From contig NZ_LMSS01000005.1 in the NCBI RefSeq assembly GCF_001429605.1, positions 230,618 to 294,617 on the forward strand: 64,000 nucleotides of DNA. The letters are read 5' to 3'. The position numbers and the translations under genes are program-made. Positions within the stretch are counted from its first letter, which is position 1. Each line of letters opens with the position of its first letter. The notes under the pieces are model-generated. The model saw only the letters and a list, made by a program, of their open reading frames with translations. It made no database searches and had not been told where the DNA came from. This document shows, piece after piece, positions 15,313 through 26,050 of the stretch. The stretch comes from Phycicoccus sp. Soil802 (lineage in GTDB: Bacteria; Actinomycetota; Actinomycetes; Actinomycetales; Dermatophilaceae).

Positions 15313-16329
15313 GTGAGCACCCCCACAGCTGCGGCCCCCTCCGTCGACGCGACGGCCAGGGCGCGCGATCTCCTCGGCGTCTCCCGCCTCACCAACGCGG
15401 CCCTCACCAGCTGGTTGCACGGGCTCCCGGGCGTCGACCAGGTCGGCTGCGAGGCGCGTGCTGCCGGGCTGGGCACGCGGTCGATCAAGACGACCTCGAA
15501 GGCGTGGGGCATCGACCTGGCGATCTCGATGATCGACCTCACGACGCTCGAGGGCGCCGACACCCCCGGCAAGGTGCGCGGCCTGTGCGCGAAGGCGATC
15601 ACTCCCGACCCCACCGACCTGGCCACTCCTCGACCCGCCGCGATCTGCGTCTACGGCGACATGGTCCCCACCGCCAAGGAGGCCCTGGGGCAGAGCGGCG
15701 TCAAGGTCGCTGCCGTGGCCACCGCCTTCCCGAGCGGTCGGGCACTCATGCCGGTCAAGCTGGCCGACACCCGCGACGCCGTGTCGGCCGGGGCCGACGA
15801 GATCGACATGGTCATCGACCGTGGTGCGTTCCTCTCCGGCGACTACCTCACGGTGTTCCGCGAGATCGCCGAGGTCGCCGAGGCCTGCGTTCGCACGGAC
15901 GGCACCCGCGCCCGGCTGAAGGTCATCATGGAGACCGGCGAGCTGGTCACCTACGACAACGTCCGTCGGGCGTCCTGGCTCTCGATGCTGGCGGGCGGCG
16001 ACTTCATCAAGACCTCCACCGGCAAGGTCTCCCCTGCGGCCACCCTGCCGGTCACGCTGATCATGCTCGAGGCGGTCCGCGACTGGCGCGACCTCACCGG
16101 CGAGATGGTGGGCGTCAAGCCGGCCGGTGGCATCCGCACGAGCAAGGACGCGCTCAAGTTCCTCGTCACGGTCAGCGAGATCGCCGGCGACGACTGGCTC
16201 GACCCGCACTGGTTCCGGTTCGGCGCCTCCAGCCTGCTCAACGACCTCCTCCTGCAACGCCAGCGGATGGCGATCGGCGCCTACTCCGGCGCCGACTACG
16301 TCACCGACGACTCGCCCAGCCTGTACTGA
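15313..16329 (+). CDS. deoC: Deoxyribose-phosphate aldolase
   Basis: A 338-aa class I aldolase that splits 2-deoxyribose-5-phosphate into acetaldehyde and glyceraldehyde-3-phosphate. The Schiff-base Lys is in FIKTSTGK near residue 235, the second catalytic Lys in VGVKPAGGIRT near 270, and DEIDMVID near 160. The start is GTG 15313; TAGGAT at 15301-15306 suggests leaderless transcription. The two aldehyde dehydrogenase genes follow and can oxidise the acetaldehyde formed. Confidence 0.95.
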   Translation: MSTPTAAAPSVDATARARDLLGVSRLTNAALTSWLHGLPGVDQVGCEARAAGLGTRSIKTTSKAWGIDLAISMIDLTTLEGADTPGKVRGLCAKAITPDPTDLATPRPAAICVYGDMVPTAKEALGQSGVKVAAVATAFPSGRALMPVKLADTRDAVSAGADEIDMVIDRGAFLSGDYLTVFREIAEVAEACVRTDGTRARLKVIMETGELVTYDNVRRASWLSMLAGGDFIKTSTGKVSPAATLPVTLIMLEAVRDWRDLTGEMVGVKPAGGIRTSKDALKFLVTVSEIAGDDWLDPHWFRFGASSLLNDLLLQRQRMAIGAYSGADYVTDDSPSLY

Positions 16330-16395
16330 CCGTGCGAGCCCCCAGCAGCCCCCAGCAGCCCCCCGCACCCGACGGATCCTGAGGAACCCCAAGCC

Positions 16396-17844
16396 ATGGC
16401 CAAGTTCGAGTACGCACCGGCGCCGGAGTCCCGCGCCGTCGTCGACATCAAGCCCTCCTACGGGTTGTTCATCAACGGTGAGTTCACCGAGTCGCAGGGT
16501 GGTTCCGCCTTCAAGACGATCAGCCCCGCCACCGAGGAGGTCCTCGCCGAGGTGACCTCGGCCAGCGAGGCAGACGTCGACCGCGCCGTGGCCGCGGCCC
16601 GCCGCGCCTACAACGGCGCCTGGGGTCGGATGTCCGGTGCCGACCGCGGCAAGTACCTCTTCCGCATCGCCCGCATCCTCCAGGAGCGCGCCCGCGAGTT
16701 CGCCGTCCTGGAGAGCCTCGACAACGGCAAGCCGATCAAGGAGAGCCGCGACGTCGACGTGCCGCTGGCCGCGGCGCACTTCTTCTACCACGCCGGCTGG
16801 GCCGACAAGCTCGACTACGCGGGCTTGGGCACCAACCCCCGGCCCCACGGGGTCGTGGGCCAGGTCATCCCCTGGAACTTCCCGATCCTCATGCTGGCCT
16901 GGAAGATCGCGCCCGCCCTGGCCACCGGCAACACCGTGGTCATCAAGCCGGCCGAGACCACGCCGCTGACCGCGCTCCTCTTCGCCGAGGTCGTGCAGCA
17001 GGCCGACCTACCGCCCGGCGTCGTCAACATCATCACCGGCGCCGGCGCCACGGGACAGGCGATCGTCGACCACCCCGACATCGACAAGCTGGCCTTCACC
17101 GGCTCGACCGGCGTCGGCAAGATGATCGCCCGCTCCATCGCCGGCACCCGCAAGAAGGCCACCCTCGAGCTCGGTGGCAAGGCCGCCAACATCGTGTTCG
17201 ACGACGCACCGCTCGACCAGGCCGTCGAGGGCATCGTCAACGGCATCTTCTTCAACCAGGGCCACGTCTGCTGTGCCGGGTCACGCCTCCTGGTCCAGGA
17301 GAACATCGCGGACGACGTCGAGAAGCGGCTCAAGCGCCGCCTCGAGACGCTGCGCGTCGGCGACCCGCTGGACAAGAACACCGACGTGGGAGCGATCAAC
17401 TCCAAGGCCCAGCTGCAGCGGATCGTCGACCTCACCGCTGCCGGCGAGGCCGAGGGTGCCGAGCGCTGGGACAACGGCTGCGCGCTGCCGAGCAAGGGCT
17501 TCTGGTTCCGGCCGACGGTCTTCACCGGCGTCAGCCAGACCCACCGCATCGCGCAGGAGGAGATCTTCGGGCCGGTCCTGTCGGTCCTCACCTTCCGCAC
17601 CCCGCACGAGGCCGTCGCCAAGGCCAACAACACGCCCTACGGCCTGTCCGCCGGCATCTGGACCGAGAAGGGCTCGCGCATCCTCTGGATGGCCGACCAG
17701 CTCCGCGCCGGTGTCGTCTGGGCCAACACCTTCAACAAGTTCGACCCGACCAGCCCCTTCGGTGGCTACAAGGAGTCCGGCTACGGCCGCGAGGGTGGCC
17801 GGCACGGCCTGGCCGCCTACGTCACGACGGGAGACAGCAAGTGA
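16396..17844 (+). CDS. NAD-dependent aldehyde dehydrogenase
   Basis: A 482-aa soluble enzyme of the ALDH superfamily. The substrate/NAD segment GVVGQVIPWNFPILM is near residue 155, FTGSTGVGK near 235, catalytic Glu in LELGGKAANIVF near 260, catalytic Cys in NQGHVCCAGSR near 293. It probably oxidises acetaldehyde from the aldolase step. It overlaps the next gene by 4 bp (GTGA), so the two are co-translated. The gap to deoC is 66 bp. Confidence 0.93.
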   Translation: MAKFEYAPAPESRAVVDIKPSYGLFINGEFTESQGGSAFKTISPATEEVLAEVTSASEADVDRAVAAARRAYNGAWGRMSGADRGKYLFRIARILQERAREFAVLESLDNGKPIKESRDVDVPLAAAHFFYHAGWADKLDYAGLGTNPRPHGVVGQVIPWNFPILMLAWKIAPALATGNTVVIKPAETTPLTALLFAEVVQQADLPPGVVNIITGAGATGQAIVDHPDIDKLAFTGSTGVGKMIARSIAGTRKKATLELGGKAANIVFDDAPLDQAVEGIVNGIFFNQGHVCCAGSRLLVQENIADDVEKRLKRRLETLRVGDPLDKNTDVGAINSKAQLQRIVDLTAAGEAEGAERWDNGCALPSKGFWFRPTVFTGVSQTHRIAQEEIFGPVLSVLTFRTPHEAVAKANNTPYGLSAGIWTEKGSRILWMADQLRAGVVWANTFNKFDPTSPFGGYKESGYGREGGRHGLAAYVTTGDSK

Positions 17845-18761
17845 GCCCCACCGCCACGCGGTCGACAGGCACTGACGCACGCGTCGACGTGCGCAAGACC
17901 TACAAGCTCTACATCGGCGGCAAGTTCCCCCGCTCCGAGTCCGGCCGCTCCTACGAGGTCGTCGACGGCCGCGGCAAGTTCCTCGCGAACGCCGCCCAGG
18001 GCTCACGCAAGGACGCCCGCGACGCGGTCGTCGCCGCCCGGGGTGCCTTCGCCGGCTGGGCCGGCGCCACGGCATACAACCGCGGTCAGGTGCTCTATCG
18101 CGTCGCCGAGGTGATGGAGGGCCGTCGGGCCCAGTTCGTCGCCGAGGTGCGCGCCAGTGAGGGCGTGGCCGAGCGCCGGGCCGAGACGATCGTCTCGCAG
18201 GCCATCGACCGCTGGGTCTGGTATGCCGGGTGGACCGACAAGCTCGCGCAGGTCCTGGGTGGGTTGAACCCCGTCGCAGGCCCGTACTTCGACATCTCCG
18301 CGCCTGAGCCGACCGGTGTCGTCGCCGTCCTGGCCCCCCAGCGCTCCTCCCTGCTCGGCCTCGTCTCGGTGCTGGCCCCCGTGGTCTGCTCCGGGAACAC
18401 CGCGGTCGTCCTCACCAGCGAGCTGCGACCGCTGCCGGCCATCACGCTGTCCGAGGCGCTGGCCACCTCCGACGTCCCGGGTGGGGTCATCAACCTCATC
18501 ACCGGGCGCACCGCCGAGGTGGCCCCGTGGCTGGCGTCGCACCGCGATGTCAACGCCATCGACCTCACCGGTGCCGCCGACGCCGACGGCGTGAGCTGGG
18601 GCGACCTCGAGCTGGCCGCTGCGGAGAACCTCAAGCGCGTCGTCCGACCCGCAGGTGAGGGTTCCGGCGCGGTCGAGCCCGACTGGTCGACCACTCCGGA
18701 CCTCGGCCGGATCACGTCGTTCCTCGAGACCAAGACGGTCTGGCACCCCAAGGGTCGCTGA
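17841..18761 (+). CDS. Catalytically incomplete aldehyde-dehydrogenase-like protein
   Basis: 306 aa, related to the N-terminal (cofactor-binding) part of ALDH: YIGGKFPRSESGRSYEVV, then GPYFDISAPEPTGVVAVLAP and VVCSGNTAVVLTSE. It ends where the catalytic domain would begin; no Glu-Leu-Gly-Gly and no catalytic Cys segment is present. Deletion is unlikely, because the terminator-like hairpin follows soon and the reading frame is clean; deoC-ALDH-ALDH-like trios of this kind are known in actinobacteria. A structural or regulatory partner of the complete enzyme is the likely role (inference), similar in idea to the two-domain ALDH16 proteins. Confidence 0.85.
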   Translation: MSPTATRSTGTDARVDVRKTYKLYIGGKFPRSESGRSYEVVDGRGKFLANAAQGSRKDARDAVVAARGAFAGWAGATAYNRGQVLYRVAEVMEGRRAQFVAEVRASEGVAERRAETIVSQAIDRWVWYAGWTDKLAQVLGGLNPVAGPYFDISAPEPTGVVAVLAPQRSSLLGLVSVLAPVVCSGNTAVVLTSELRPLPAITLSEALATSDVPGGVINLITGRTAEVAPWLASHRDVNAIDLTGAADADGVSWGDLELAAAENLKRVVRPAGEGSGAVEPDWSTTPDLGRITSFLETKTVWHPKGR

Positions 18762-18785
18762 CCCTTGACCCCAGGCACTCCGTCC

Positions 18786-18831
18786 GTTCGATGTGAACGC
18801 GCCGGCAGACTCCGGCGCGTTCACATCGAAC
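18786..18831. terminator. Perfect 20-bp inverted repeat, 6-base loop
   Basis: Arms 18786-18805 and 18812-18831 are exact complements; loop CAGACT. There is no T run, as in many actinobacterial terminators. It lies 24 bp after the ALDH-like gene and 20 bp before the ATG of the kinase gene, so it should separate the two transcripts. Confidence 0.75.
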
Positions 18832-18850
18832 CGGCGACGAGAGGGGCGGC

Positions 18851-19459
18851 ATGACCACCACCACCGCCCGGGTGGTCGTCCTGGCCGGTCCCAGCGGCGC
18901 CGGGAAGTCCCGGCTGGCGGCCCGGCTCCAGGGCGCGCACGGCTGGCCGATCGTGCGGCTGGACGACTTCTACCGGGACGAGGACGACCCGGCGATGCCG
19001 CGCAGCGAGGAGCTCGGCATCGTCGACTGGGACCACCCCGACTCCTGGAACCGGCAGGCCGCGGTCGACGCGCTGAGCACCCTCGTGGCGACGGGGGAGG
19101 TCCGGACCCCGGTCTACGACATCTCCCTGAGCCGGGCGGTCGACACCACGACCGTGCGGGCGGACCCCCACGACCTGGTCCTCGCCGAGGGCATCTTCGC
19201 GGCCGAGATCATCGCCGACCTGCGCGAGCGCGGCCTGCTCGCGGGCGCCTACTGCGTCCACCACCACCGGGTGGTCACCTTCGTCTGGCGCCTGCTGCGT
19301 GACCTGTCCGAGCACCGCAAGCCGCCCTGGACCCTGGTGCGCCGCGGCCTGGCGCTGATGCGCGACGAGCCGCGGGTCGTGGCCCGTCAGGAGTCCCTGG
19401 GCGCCGTCTCCGCGCGGGCCAAGGACCTCGAGCCGCTGCTGTCCGCCCTGGCCCGCTGA
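18851..19459 (+). CDS. udk: Uridine kinase-like P-loop NTPase
   Basis: 202 aa. Walker A GPSGAGKS near residue 13 and LDDFYRDEDDP near 35, the combination seen in uridine/cytidine kinases that phosphorylate nucleosides with ATP or GTP. LAEGIFAAEII near 118 is also typical. The C-terminal part (RLLRDLSEHRKPPW) is like actinobacterial uridine-kinase-like proteins. Close to nucleoside-salvage genes in the window, so pyrimidine salvage is likely. A ribosome-binding site GAGAGGGGCGG precedes ATG 18851. Confidence 0.82.
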   Translation: MTTTTARVVVLAGPSGAGKSRLAARLQGAHGWPIVRLDDFYRDEDDPAMPRSEELGIVDWDHPDSWNRQAAVDALSTLVATGEVRTPVYDISLSRAVDTTTVRADPHDLVLAEGIFAAEIIADLRERGLLAGAYCVHHHRVVTFVWRLLRDLSEHRKPPWTLVRRGLALMRDEPRVVARQESLGAVSARAKDLEPLLSALAR

Positions 19460-19602
19460 CCCGCCGGCCGGGCGACCACCACGCCCCGGTATGCCGCGTG
19501 GCCACCGGCCGTCCGAGCCTCGCCCAATCTCGCGGCTCGGCACCCGGACGACACCTCCGTCGGTTAGGGTTCCAGCACGTCAGCGAGGGGGAGACTACGC
19601 AC

Positions 19603-20772
19603 ATGACCGACCCACAGTGGGTGGCTCCGGGCACCGGTGGCCCCGCGGAGCCGCAGGGCACCACGCCGGGTGTGCACCCGACACACCAGGCGGTGCCCAC
19701 GGCACAGCCCCTGACCGCGCCCCAGCCGCCCCCTGGACCAGGGATGGCGACGCACGGGCAGCAGCCGTGGGGCGGGCACCCCGCGATGGAGTTCCGGCCC
19801 GGGATCATCCCGCTGCGCCCGCTCAACCTGGGCGACCTCTACGGAGCCGTCATCAAGGCGATCCGGGGCAACGTCGCCGCCACCATGGGACTGGCCTTCG
19901 TCACGACGTTGATCTTCCTCGTGCCGACCACCGCGCTCGGTGCCTGGGTGGCCTCGAAGGACTCCCTCGACATAGAGCTCGACCCGTCGTCGGCCTCCGA
20001 CCCGGTGCCGCTGGCCGGCGCGCTCGGCTCCCTGGTCCCGTCCCTCGGCACGTCGGCCTCCGCCGTCCTGCTGACGGGGTTCGTCGCGTTCGTCATCAGC
20101 CAGGCCGTGATGGGGCGCAAGGTCACCGCCGGCCAGACCTGGGAGGGCACCCGAGCTCGGCTGCTGCCGCTCGTGGGGGCCACCCTCGTCACCGGCCTGG
20201 CCATCCTGCTGGCCCTCGCCGTCATCCTCGTGCTGCCGGTGATCGCGGTGGTCAGCGCGGCCACCTCCTACGACAACTCGGGGCTCGTCGGGGCGATCCT
20301 CTTCGCGGTCCTGGCCGGCCTCGTGGCCGTCCTGCTCGTGCTGTTCCTGTCCACCCGGCTGGCCTTCGTCGGGGTCGCCGTGGTCCTCGAGAAGGTCGGC
20401 GTGGGACAGGGTGTCGCGCGGTCGTGGCGACTCACCTCTGGGAGCCAGTTCTGGCGGGTCTTCGGCATCCGGCTGCTCACCAGCTTCATCGTGGGCCTCG
20501 CAGCCCAGATCGTCGCCTTCCCGCTGGGCCTGATCGGCGGGGTGGGCGCCGTCGCGACGGGAGACCCGGAGAACCTCTACGTCTTCCAGGCCATCGTGGC
20601 GGGCCTTACCGGGCTGCTCACCGGCGCCCTCACCACGCCGTTCACCGCCGGCGTCGACGCCCTGCTCTACGTCGACCAGCGGATCCGCCGGGAAGGTTTC
20701 GACGTCCAGCTGATCACCGCAGCCCAGGCTGACGCCGCCGGTCAGGCGCCGGGAGCCACCGCCGCGAGATGA
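19603..20772 (+). CDS. Multi-pass membrane protein of the MoxR cluster
   Basis: 389 aa: a Pro/Gly/Gln-rich cytosolic N-terminus of about 75 residues, then about six membrane segments (LAFVTTLIFLVPTTALGAWV; VLLTGFVAFVISQAV; LLPLVGATLVTGLAILLALA and others). The region GQGVARSWRLTSGSQFWRVFGIRLL is like glycerophosphoryl-diester-phosphodiesterase-type membrane domains. Function unknown. ATG 19603 follows a purine-rich GAGGGGGAG. Its end overlaps the DUF4129 gene, and it is the first gene of the five-gene run. Confidence 0.75.
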   Translation: MTDPQWVAPGTGGPAEPQGTTPGVHPTHQAVPTAQPLTAPQPPPGPGMATHGQQPWGGHPAMEFRPGIIPLRPLNLGDLYGAVIKAIRGNVAATMGLAFVTTLIFLVPTTALGAWVASKDSLDIELDPSSASDPVPLAGALGSLVPSLGTSASAVLLTGFVAFVISQAVMGRKVTAGQTWEGTRARLLPLVGATLVTGLAILLALAVILVLPVIAVVSAATSYDNSGLVGAILFAVLAGLVAVLLVLFLSTRLAFVGVAVVLEKVGVGQGVARSWRLTSGSQFWRVFGIRLLTSFIVGLAAQIVAFPLGLIGGVGAVATGDPENLYVFQAIVAGLTGLLTGALTTPFTAGVDALLYVDQRIRREGFDVQLITAAQADAAGQAPGATAAR

Positions 20773-21413
20773 CCCCATCCTCCGTGTTCGCCGGGCCACC
20801 GCTCGACCCGAGCTCGCCCGAGGCCCGGCAGTGGGTGCTCGACGAGCTGGCCAAAGGGCGGTACACGACCGAGCCCTCGGTCTGGCAGCGGTTCGTCGAG
20901 TGGCTGCAGCACCTCCTCACCGGCCAGCCGGGGGCGGGGCTGATCCCCGCCTGGGGCGCCGCCCTCGTCGTGGTGGTGCTCCTCGCCGTCGTCGCGCTCG
21001 TGGTGGCCCGCCTGCTCAGGGCCGAGCCGTCGACCCGAGGCGGCCGCGCAGGCAAGGCGGTGCTCGACGACGAAGGGCTCAGCGCCGCCGACTACCGGGC
21101 CCGCGCCGCCGCGGCGAGGACCCGGGGCGACTGGGACGCCGTCCTGCTCGACAGCTACCGCGCCCTGGCCGCCTCCGCCGTGGAGCGCACCCTGCTGACC
21201 GACCTGCCCGGACGCACCGCCCACGAGGTCGCCCTCGCGCTCGAGCTGGTCTTTCCCGCCCACGCCGAGTCGCTGGCCGCGAGCGCGACGGAGTTCGACG
21301 CGGTCCGCTACGGTCACCGGCACACCACGCAGGCCCGGGCCGTGGCCGCCGCCGACCTCGACACCGCCCTGCTCGCGTCCCGCCCGACCCTCGGCCAGCT
21401 GGTCGGCCCGTGA
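20769..21413 (+). CDS. DUF4129 domain membrane protein
   Basis: 214 aa with one membrane segment (AALVVVVLLAVVALVVARLL near residue 60) and a C-terminal DUF4129-type domain (LLDSYRALAASAVERTLLTDLPGRTAHEVA). Such proteins often accompany MoxR/DUF58 genes and transglutaminase-like proteins. It overlaps both neighbours by 4 bp (ATGA and GTGA). Confidence 0.85.
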   Translation: MTPSSVFAGPPLDPSSPEARQWVLDELAKGRYTTEPSVWQRFVEWLQHLLTGQPGAGLIPAWGAALVVVVLLAVVALVVARLLRAEPSTRGGRAGKAVLDDEGLSAADYRARAAAARTRGDWDAVLLDSYRALAASAVERTLLTDLPGRTAHEVALALELVFPAHAESLAASATEFDAVRYGHRHTTQARAVAAADLDTALLASRPTLGQLVGP

Positions 21414-22659
21414 CCGACTCCGGCCCCGCCGCCACCTCGACGGCACCGACGGACGCGGTGACCGACCTGCCGGCCCGCGCCGGCCTCGCCACGCGGGTGC
21501 GCCGCCGGGTGGTGTGGGCCCTCGTGGTCGCGATCGGGGTGGCGGCCCTCGCAGCCATGGCCCTGTCCACCAGTGCTCCCGACCAGGTCCTCGACCCTGA
21601 CGAGGCCGGACCCCAGGGCGGCAGGGTCCTCGTCCAGGTGCTGCGCGACCACGGGGTGGAGGTCGAGGTGGTCCGCTCCGTCGACGAGCTCCTCGACGTC
21701 GACCCCGGGCCGGGCACGACGGTGGTCGTGGGCAATCCCGCCCACCTCGGCAGCGACAGCACCGAGCTCCTGGGGGAAGCGACGTCCGAGGCCGACCGGC
21801 TCGTCCTGGTCGCGCCGACGGCGGAGCAGCTGGCCACGCTCGACCTGCCCCTCACCTCCAGCGACCTCGGCGCGCAGGTGACGGTCACGGCCGGCTGCCG
21901 CTCCACGGTCGCCCGCCCCGACGACACCGCGTCGGTGGTCGACACCCGCTTCGTGCCCGTCAACCGTGGCGGCGGTCCTGCGGCCACGCTCTGCTTCGCC
22001 CTGCCCAACCCGCGGGGCGACGACGAGGCCGCCCCTGCCGACTTCGGCTTCGGCGCCGCCCTGGCCACCGTGCCCGCTGGCGCCGAACACCCCGAGGTCG
22101 TCGCCGTGGGGGTCGGCAGTGGCCTCACCAACCGGTTCGTGGGCGAGGAGTCCCATGCCGGTCTGGCCGTCCGGGCGCTGGGCCACTCGCCGCGCCTCGT
22201 CTGGTACCAGCCGGGTATCGGCGACCTCGCGAGCGCGGGCGGGGCCGGTCTGTCCGCCTGGCCGGACTGGCTCACCCCGGCGGCGGTCATCCTCGGCACC
22301 GCGGTGGTCGTCCTCGCGTTCGTGCGCGGACGCCGGATGGGCGCACTGGTCACCGAGCCGCTGCCGGTCGTCGTCCGCGCGGTCGAGACCACCGAGAGCC
22401 GCGGGCGGATCTACCGCCGGGCCCGTGACCGGGGCCGCGCCGCGGCGGTGCTCCGGCTCGGCAGCACCGAGCGGCTCGCGCGACGGCTCGCGCTGCCGCC
22501 GCACGCCGTGGAGGCCGTGCAGGCTGCTGCCGCAGCCGCAGCCGGTATGCCGCCGACGCAGGTCGCGGCGCTGCTCGCCGGCCCGCCGCCCACCACCGAT
22601 GTCGAGCTGCACACCCTGGCCAATGCCTTGGCCGACCTCGAGGAGAGAGTCCGTACGTC

Positions 22660-22663
<4 letters not shown>
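21410..22663 (+). CDS. DUF4350 domain membrane protein
   Basis: 417 aa. One membrane segment near residue 30 (VVWALVVAIGVAALAAMAL), an extracytoplasmic DUF4350 domain (GGRVLVQVLRDHGVEVEVVRS ... TTVVVGNPAHL), a second membrane segment near 285 (PAAVILGTAVVVLAFV) and a cytosolic tail. Part of the MoxR cluster; function unknown. Start GTG 21410 overlaps the DUF4129 stop. Confidence 0.83.
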
Positions 22664-23723
<1,060 letters not shown>

Positions 23724-23724
<1 letters not shown>

Positions 23725-25016
23725 TGTCCCTGACCTACCGCGCCGTCGCGCTGGCCCTCCTGGGGCTGGTGCCGGTCGCCGTGTGGCCGGAGGGGGACAC
23801 GGTGCGGTGGGGGTGGGTCGTCATGGTGGTGCTCATCGGGCTCGACGTCCTGCTCGCGCCCTCGCCGCGCGGGCTGACCCTGACCCGCGAGGGGCCCGGC
23901 CAGGTGCGCCTCGGTGAGGACACCGCCACCTCGGTGCTGGCCACCAACAGCGGCCGGCGCAGGGTGCGCGGGGCGATCCGCGACGCGTGGCCGCCCTCGG
24001 CCGGAGCCGAGACCACCCGGCACCCCCTCGACCTCGCCGCTGGCGAGCGCGTGCGGATCACGACCGCCATGCACCCCACCCGCCGCGGCGACCGGGTCGC
24101 CCACCGGGTGACGGTCCGCTCGGCCGGGCCGCTGGGGCTGGCAGCGCGACAGCGCTCCTTCGAGGTGCCCGGACGGCTGCGGACCCTGCACCCGTTCCCG
24201 GCCCGCAAGCACCTGCCCAGCCGGCTGGCCGTGCTCCGCCAGCTCGACGGCCGGGCGGCGCTGCGCACCCGCGGACAGGGCACCGAGTTCGACAGCCTGC
24301 GTGACTACGTCGAGGGCGACGACGTCCGCAGCATCGACTGGCGTGCCACGGCTCGCCGCCAGCACCTCGTCGTGCGCACCTGGCAGCCGGAGCAGCACCG
24401 CCGGATCGTCATCGTCGTCGACACCTCGCGCACCTCCGCCGGCCGGGTCGACGACGCACCGCGACTCGACGCCGCCATGGACGCCGCCCTCCTCCTGACC
24501 GCCCTGGCCGGCCACGCCCGCGACCGCGTGCAGGTGCTCGCCGGTGACCGCGTGGTGCAGGCGCGGGTCGCCGGGGCCGACCGGGCCACCCTGCTGCACG
24601 ACACCATCAGCACGCTCGCTCCGGTGGAGGCCAGGCTGGTCGAGGCCGACTGGGGTCTGCTGGCGACCGAGATCCAGCGGCTCGGCACGCAGCGGGCCCT
24701 CGTCGTGCTGCTCACGCCGCTCGAGTCCTCAGCCGTCGAGCAGGGGCTGGTGCCCGTCCTGCCGTCCCTCAGCGCTCACCACCGGGTCGTCGTCGCATCG
24801 GTCGCGGACCCGGCCGTCGGACGGATGCGCACGGCCCGCAGCACGGTGGCCGAGGTCTACGACGCGGCCGCCGCTGAGCGGACGACGGCGTTGCGCCGAC
24901 GCACCGCCGCGGCCCTCGCCAACCTGGGCGTCGACGTGCTCGACGAGCCACCGGAGCTCCTACCGGTCCGGCTCGCCGACCACTACCTCATGCTGAAGCG
25001 GCAGGGACTGCTCTGA
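23724..25016 (+). CDS. DUF58 domain protein
   Basis: 430 aa. Two hydrophobic stretches at the start (VALALLGLVPVAVW; WVVMVVLIGLDVLLA), a beta-rich outer part, then the DUF58 signature LRDYVEGDDVRSIDWRATAR near residue 195 and a von-Willebrand-A-like region (IVIVVDTSRTS). DUF58 proteins are the usual partner of MoxR ATPases. It starts on the A of the MoxR TGA. Confidence 0.92.
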
Positions 25017-25032
25017 CCCAGGCGGGTCTGAC

Positions 25033-26028
25033 TCAGGCGGCGACGATCTCGAGGTCCCCGACGTCGCGGGCGTCGAGGTCGCCGGTCACGCCCGCGACGT
25101 GGGCGCGGCGGCCGACCACGAAGACGTAGGCCAGGAAGGTCGACTCGGCCACCACGCCGATCCCGATCCGCGCCCAGGTGGGCAGGTCGGACGGCGTGAC
25201 GAAACCCTCGATCGTGCCGCTGACCAGCAGCACGGCCACCAGCCCCAGCGCGATGGCGACCGCGGTGCGACCCTCCGCGGCGAAGGCCTGCAAGCGCGTC
25301 CGCGGGCCGGGCTCGACCCACGACCAGAACAGCCGGAGGCCCACCGCGGCGGCGACGAACACGGCGGTGAGCTCGAGCAGCCCGTGCGGCAGGATCAGCC
25401 CGAAGAACAGGCTGGTGCGGTCGTTGGCCATCATCAGCGCGGCGATGACCCCGACGCTCTGCACGTTGCTGAACAGCACGTAGAGCACCGGCAGGCCCAG
25501 CACGCCGAGCGCGATGCACTGGGCCGCGACCCAGGCGTTGTTGACCCACACCAGGGTGGCGAACTCGTGGTGCGGGAACTCGCTGTAGTAGTGCTCGAAG
25601 TCGGTGCCGACGTAGGCGTTGATCTCGGCCGGGGTGAGCTGGCTGGTGTAGACCTCCGGGTGCCGGAGCGTCCAGGCCGCCACGAGCGCGATCACCAGCA
25701 CGCTGGACAGCGCCGTCGTCACCCACCACCACCTGGTGCGGTAGAGCGCAGCCGGGAAGGTGCGGGTGAAGAAGCCGAGCAGGTCGGACCAGGTGGTGGT
25801 CTTGGTGGCCACCATGGTGACCCGCGCCCGGGTCAGCAGCATCGACAGGTACGAGACCACCGAGGGGTCGGGAGTGGCTGACCGGACCACCGACAGGTCG
25901 GTCGAGACCCGCTGGTAGAGGTCGAGCAGCTCGTCGCCCTCGGCGCCGGTCAGGCGACGTCGACTGGCCAGCTCCTCCAGGCGCCCCCAGTAGCGGCTGC
26001 GTGCGGCGACGTACGCATCCAGGTCCAC
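25033..26028 (-). CDS. SpoIIM/DUF95 family membrane protein
   Basis: 331 aa with about five membrane segments (VTTALSSVLVIALVAAW; CIALGVLGLPVLYVLF; LLELTAVFVAAAVGL; AVAIALGLVAVLLVSG; others). It resembles the stage II sporulation protein M family, which in non-sporing actinobacteria travels with MoxR/DUF58 and RDD genes. The domain N-terminal to the membrane part is helical. It is divergent from the RDD gene with only 22 bp between the start codons. Confidence 0.85.
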   Translation of the reverse strand: MDLDAYVAARSRYWGRLEELASRRRLTGAEGDELLDLYQRVSTDLSVVRSATPDPSVVSYLSMLLTRARVTMVATKTTTWSDLLGFFTRTFPAALYRTRWWWVTTALSSVLVIALVAAWTLRHPEVYTSQLTPAEINAYVGTDFEHYYSEFPHHEFATLVWVNNAWVAAQCIALGVLGLPVLYVLFSNVQSVGVIAALMMANDRTSLFFGLILPHGLLELTAVFVAAAVGLRLFWSWVEPGPRTRLQAFAAEGRTAVAIALGLVAVLLVSGTIEGFVTPSDLPTWARIGIGVVAESTFLAYVFVVGRRAHVAGVTGDLDARDVGDLEIVAA

Positions 26029-26050
26029 GCCGCCACTCTATGCTTCGGCC

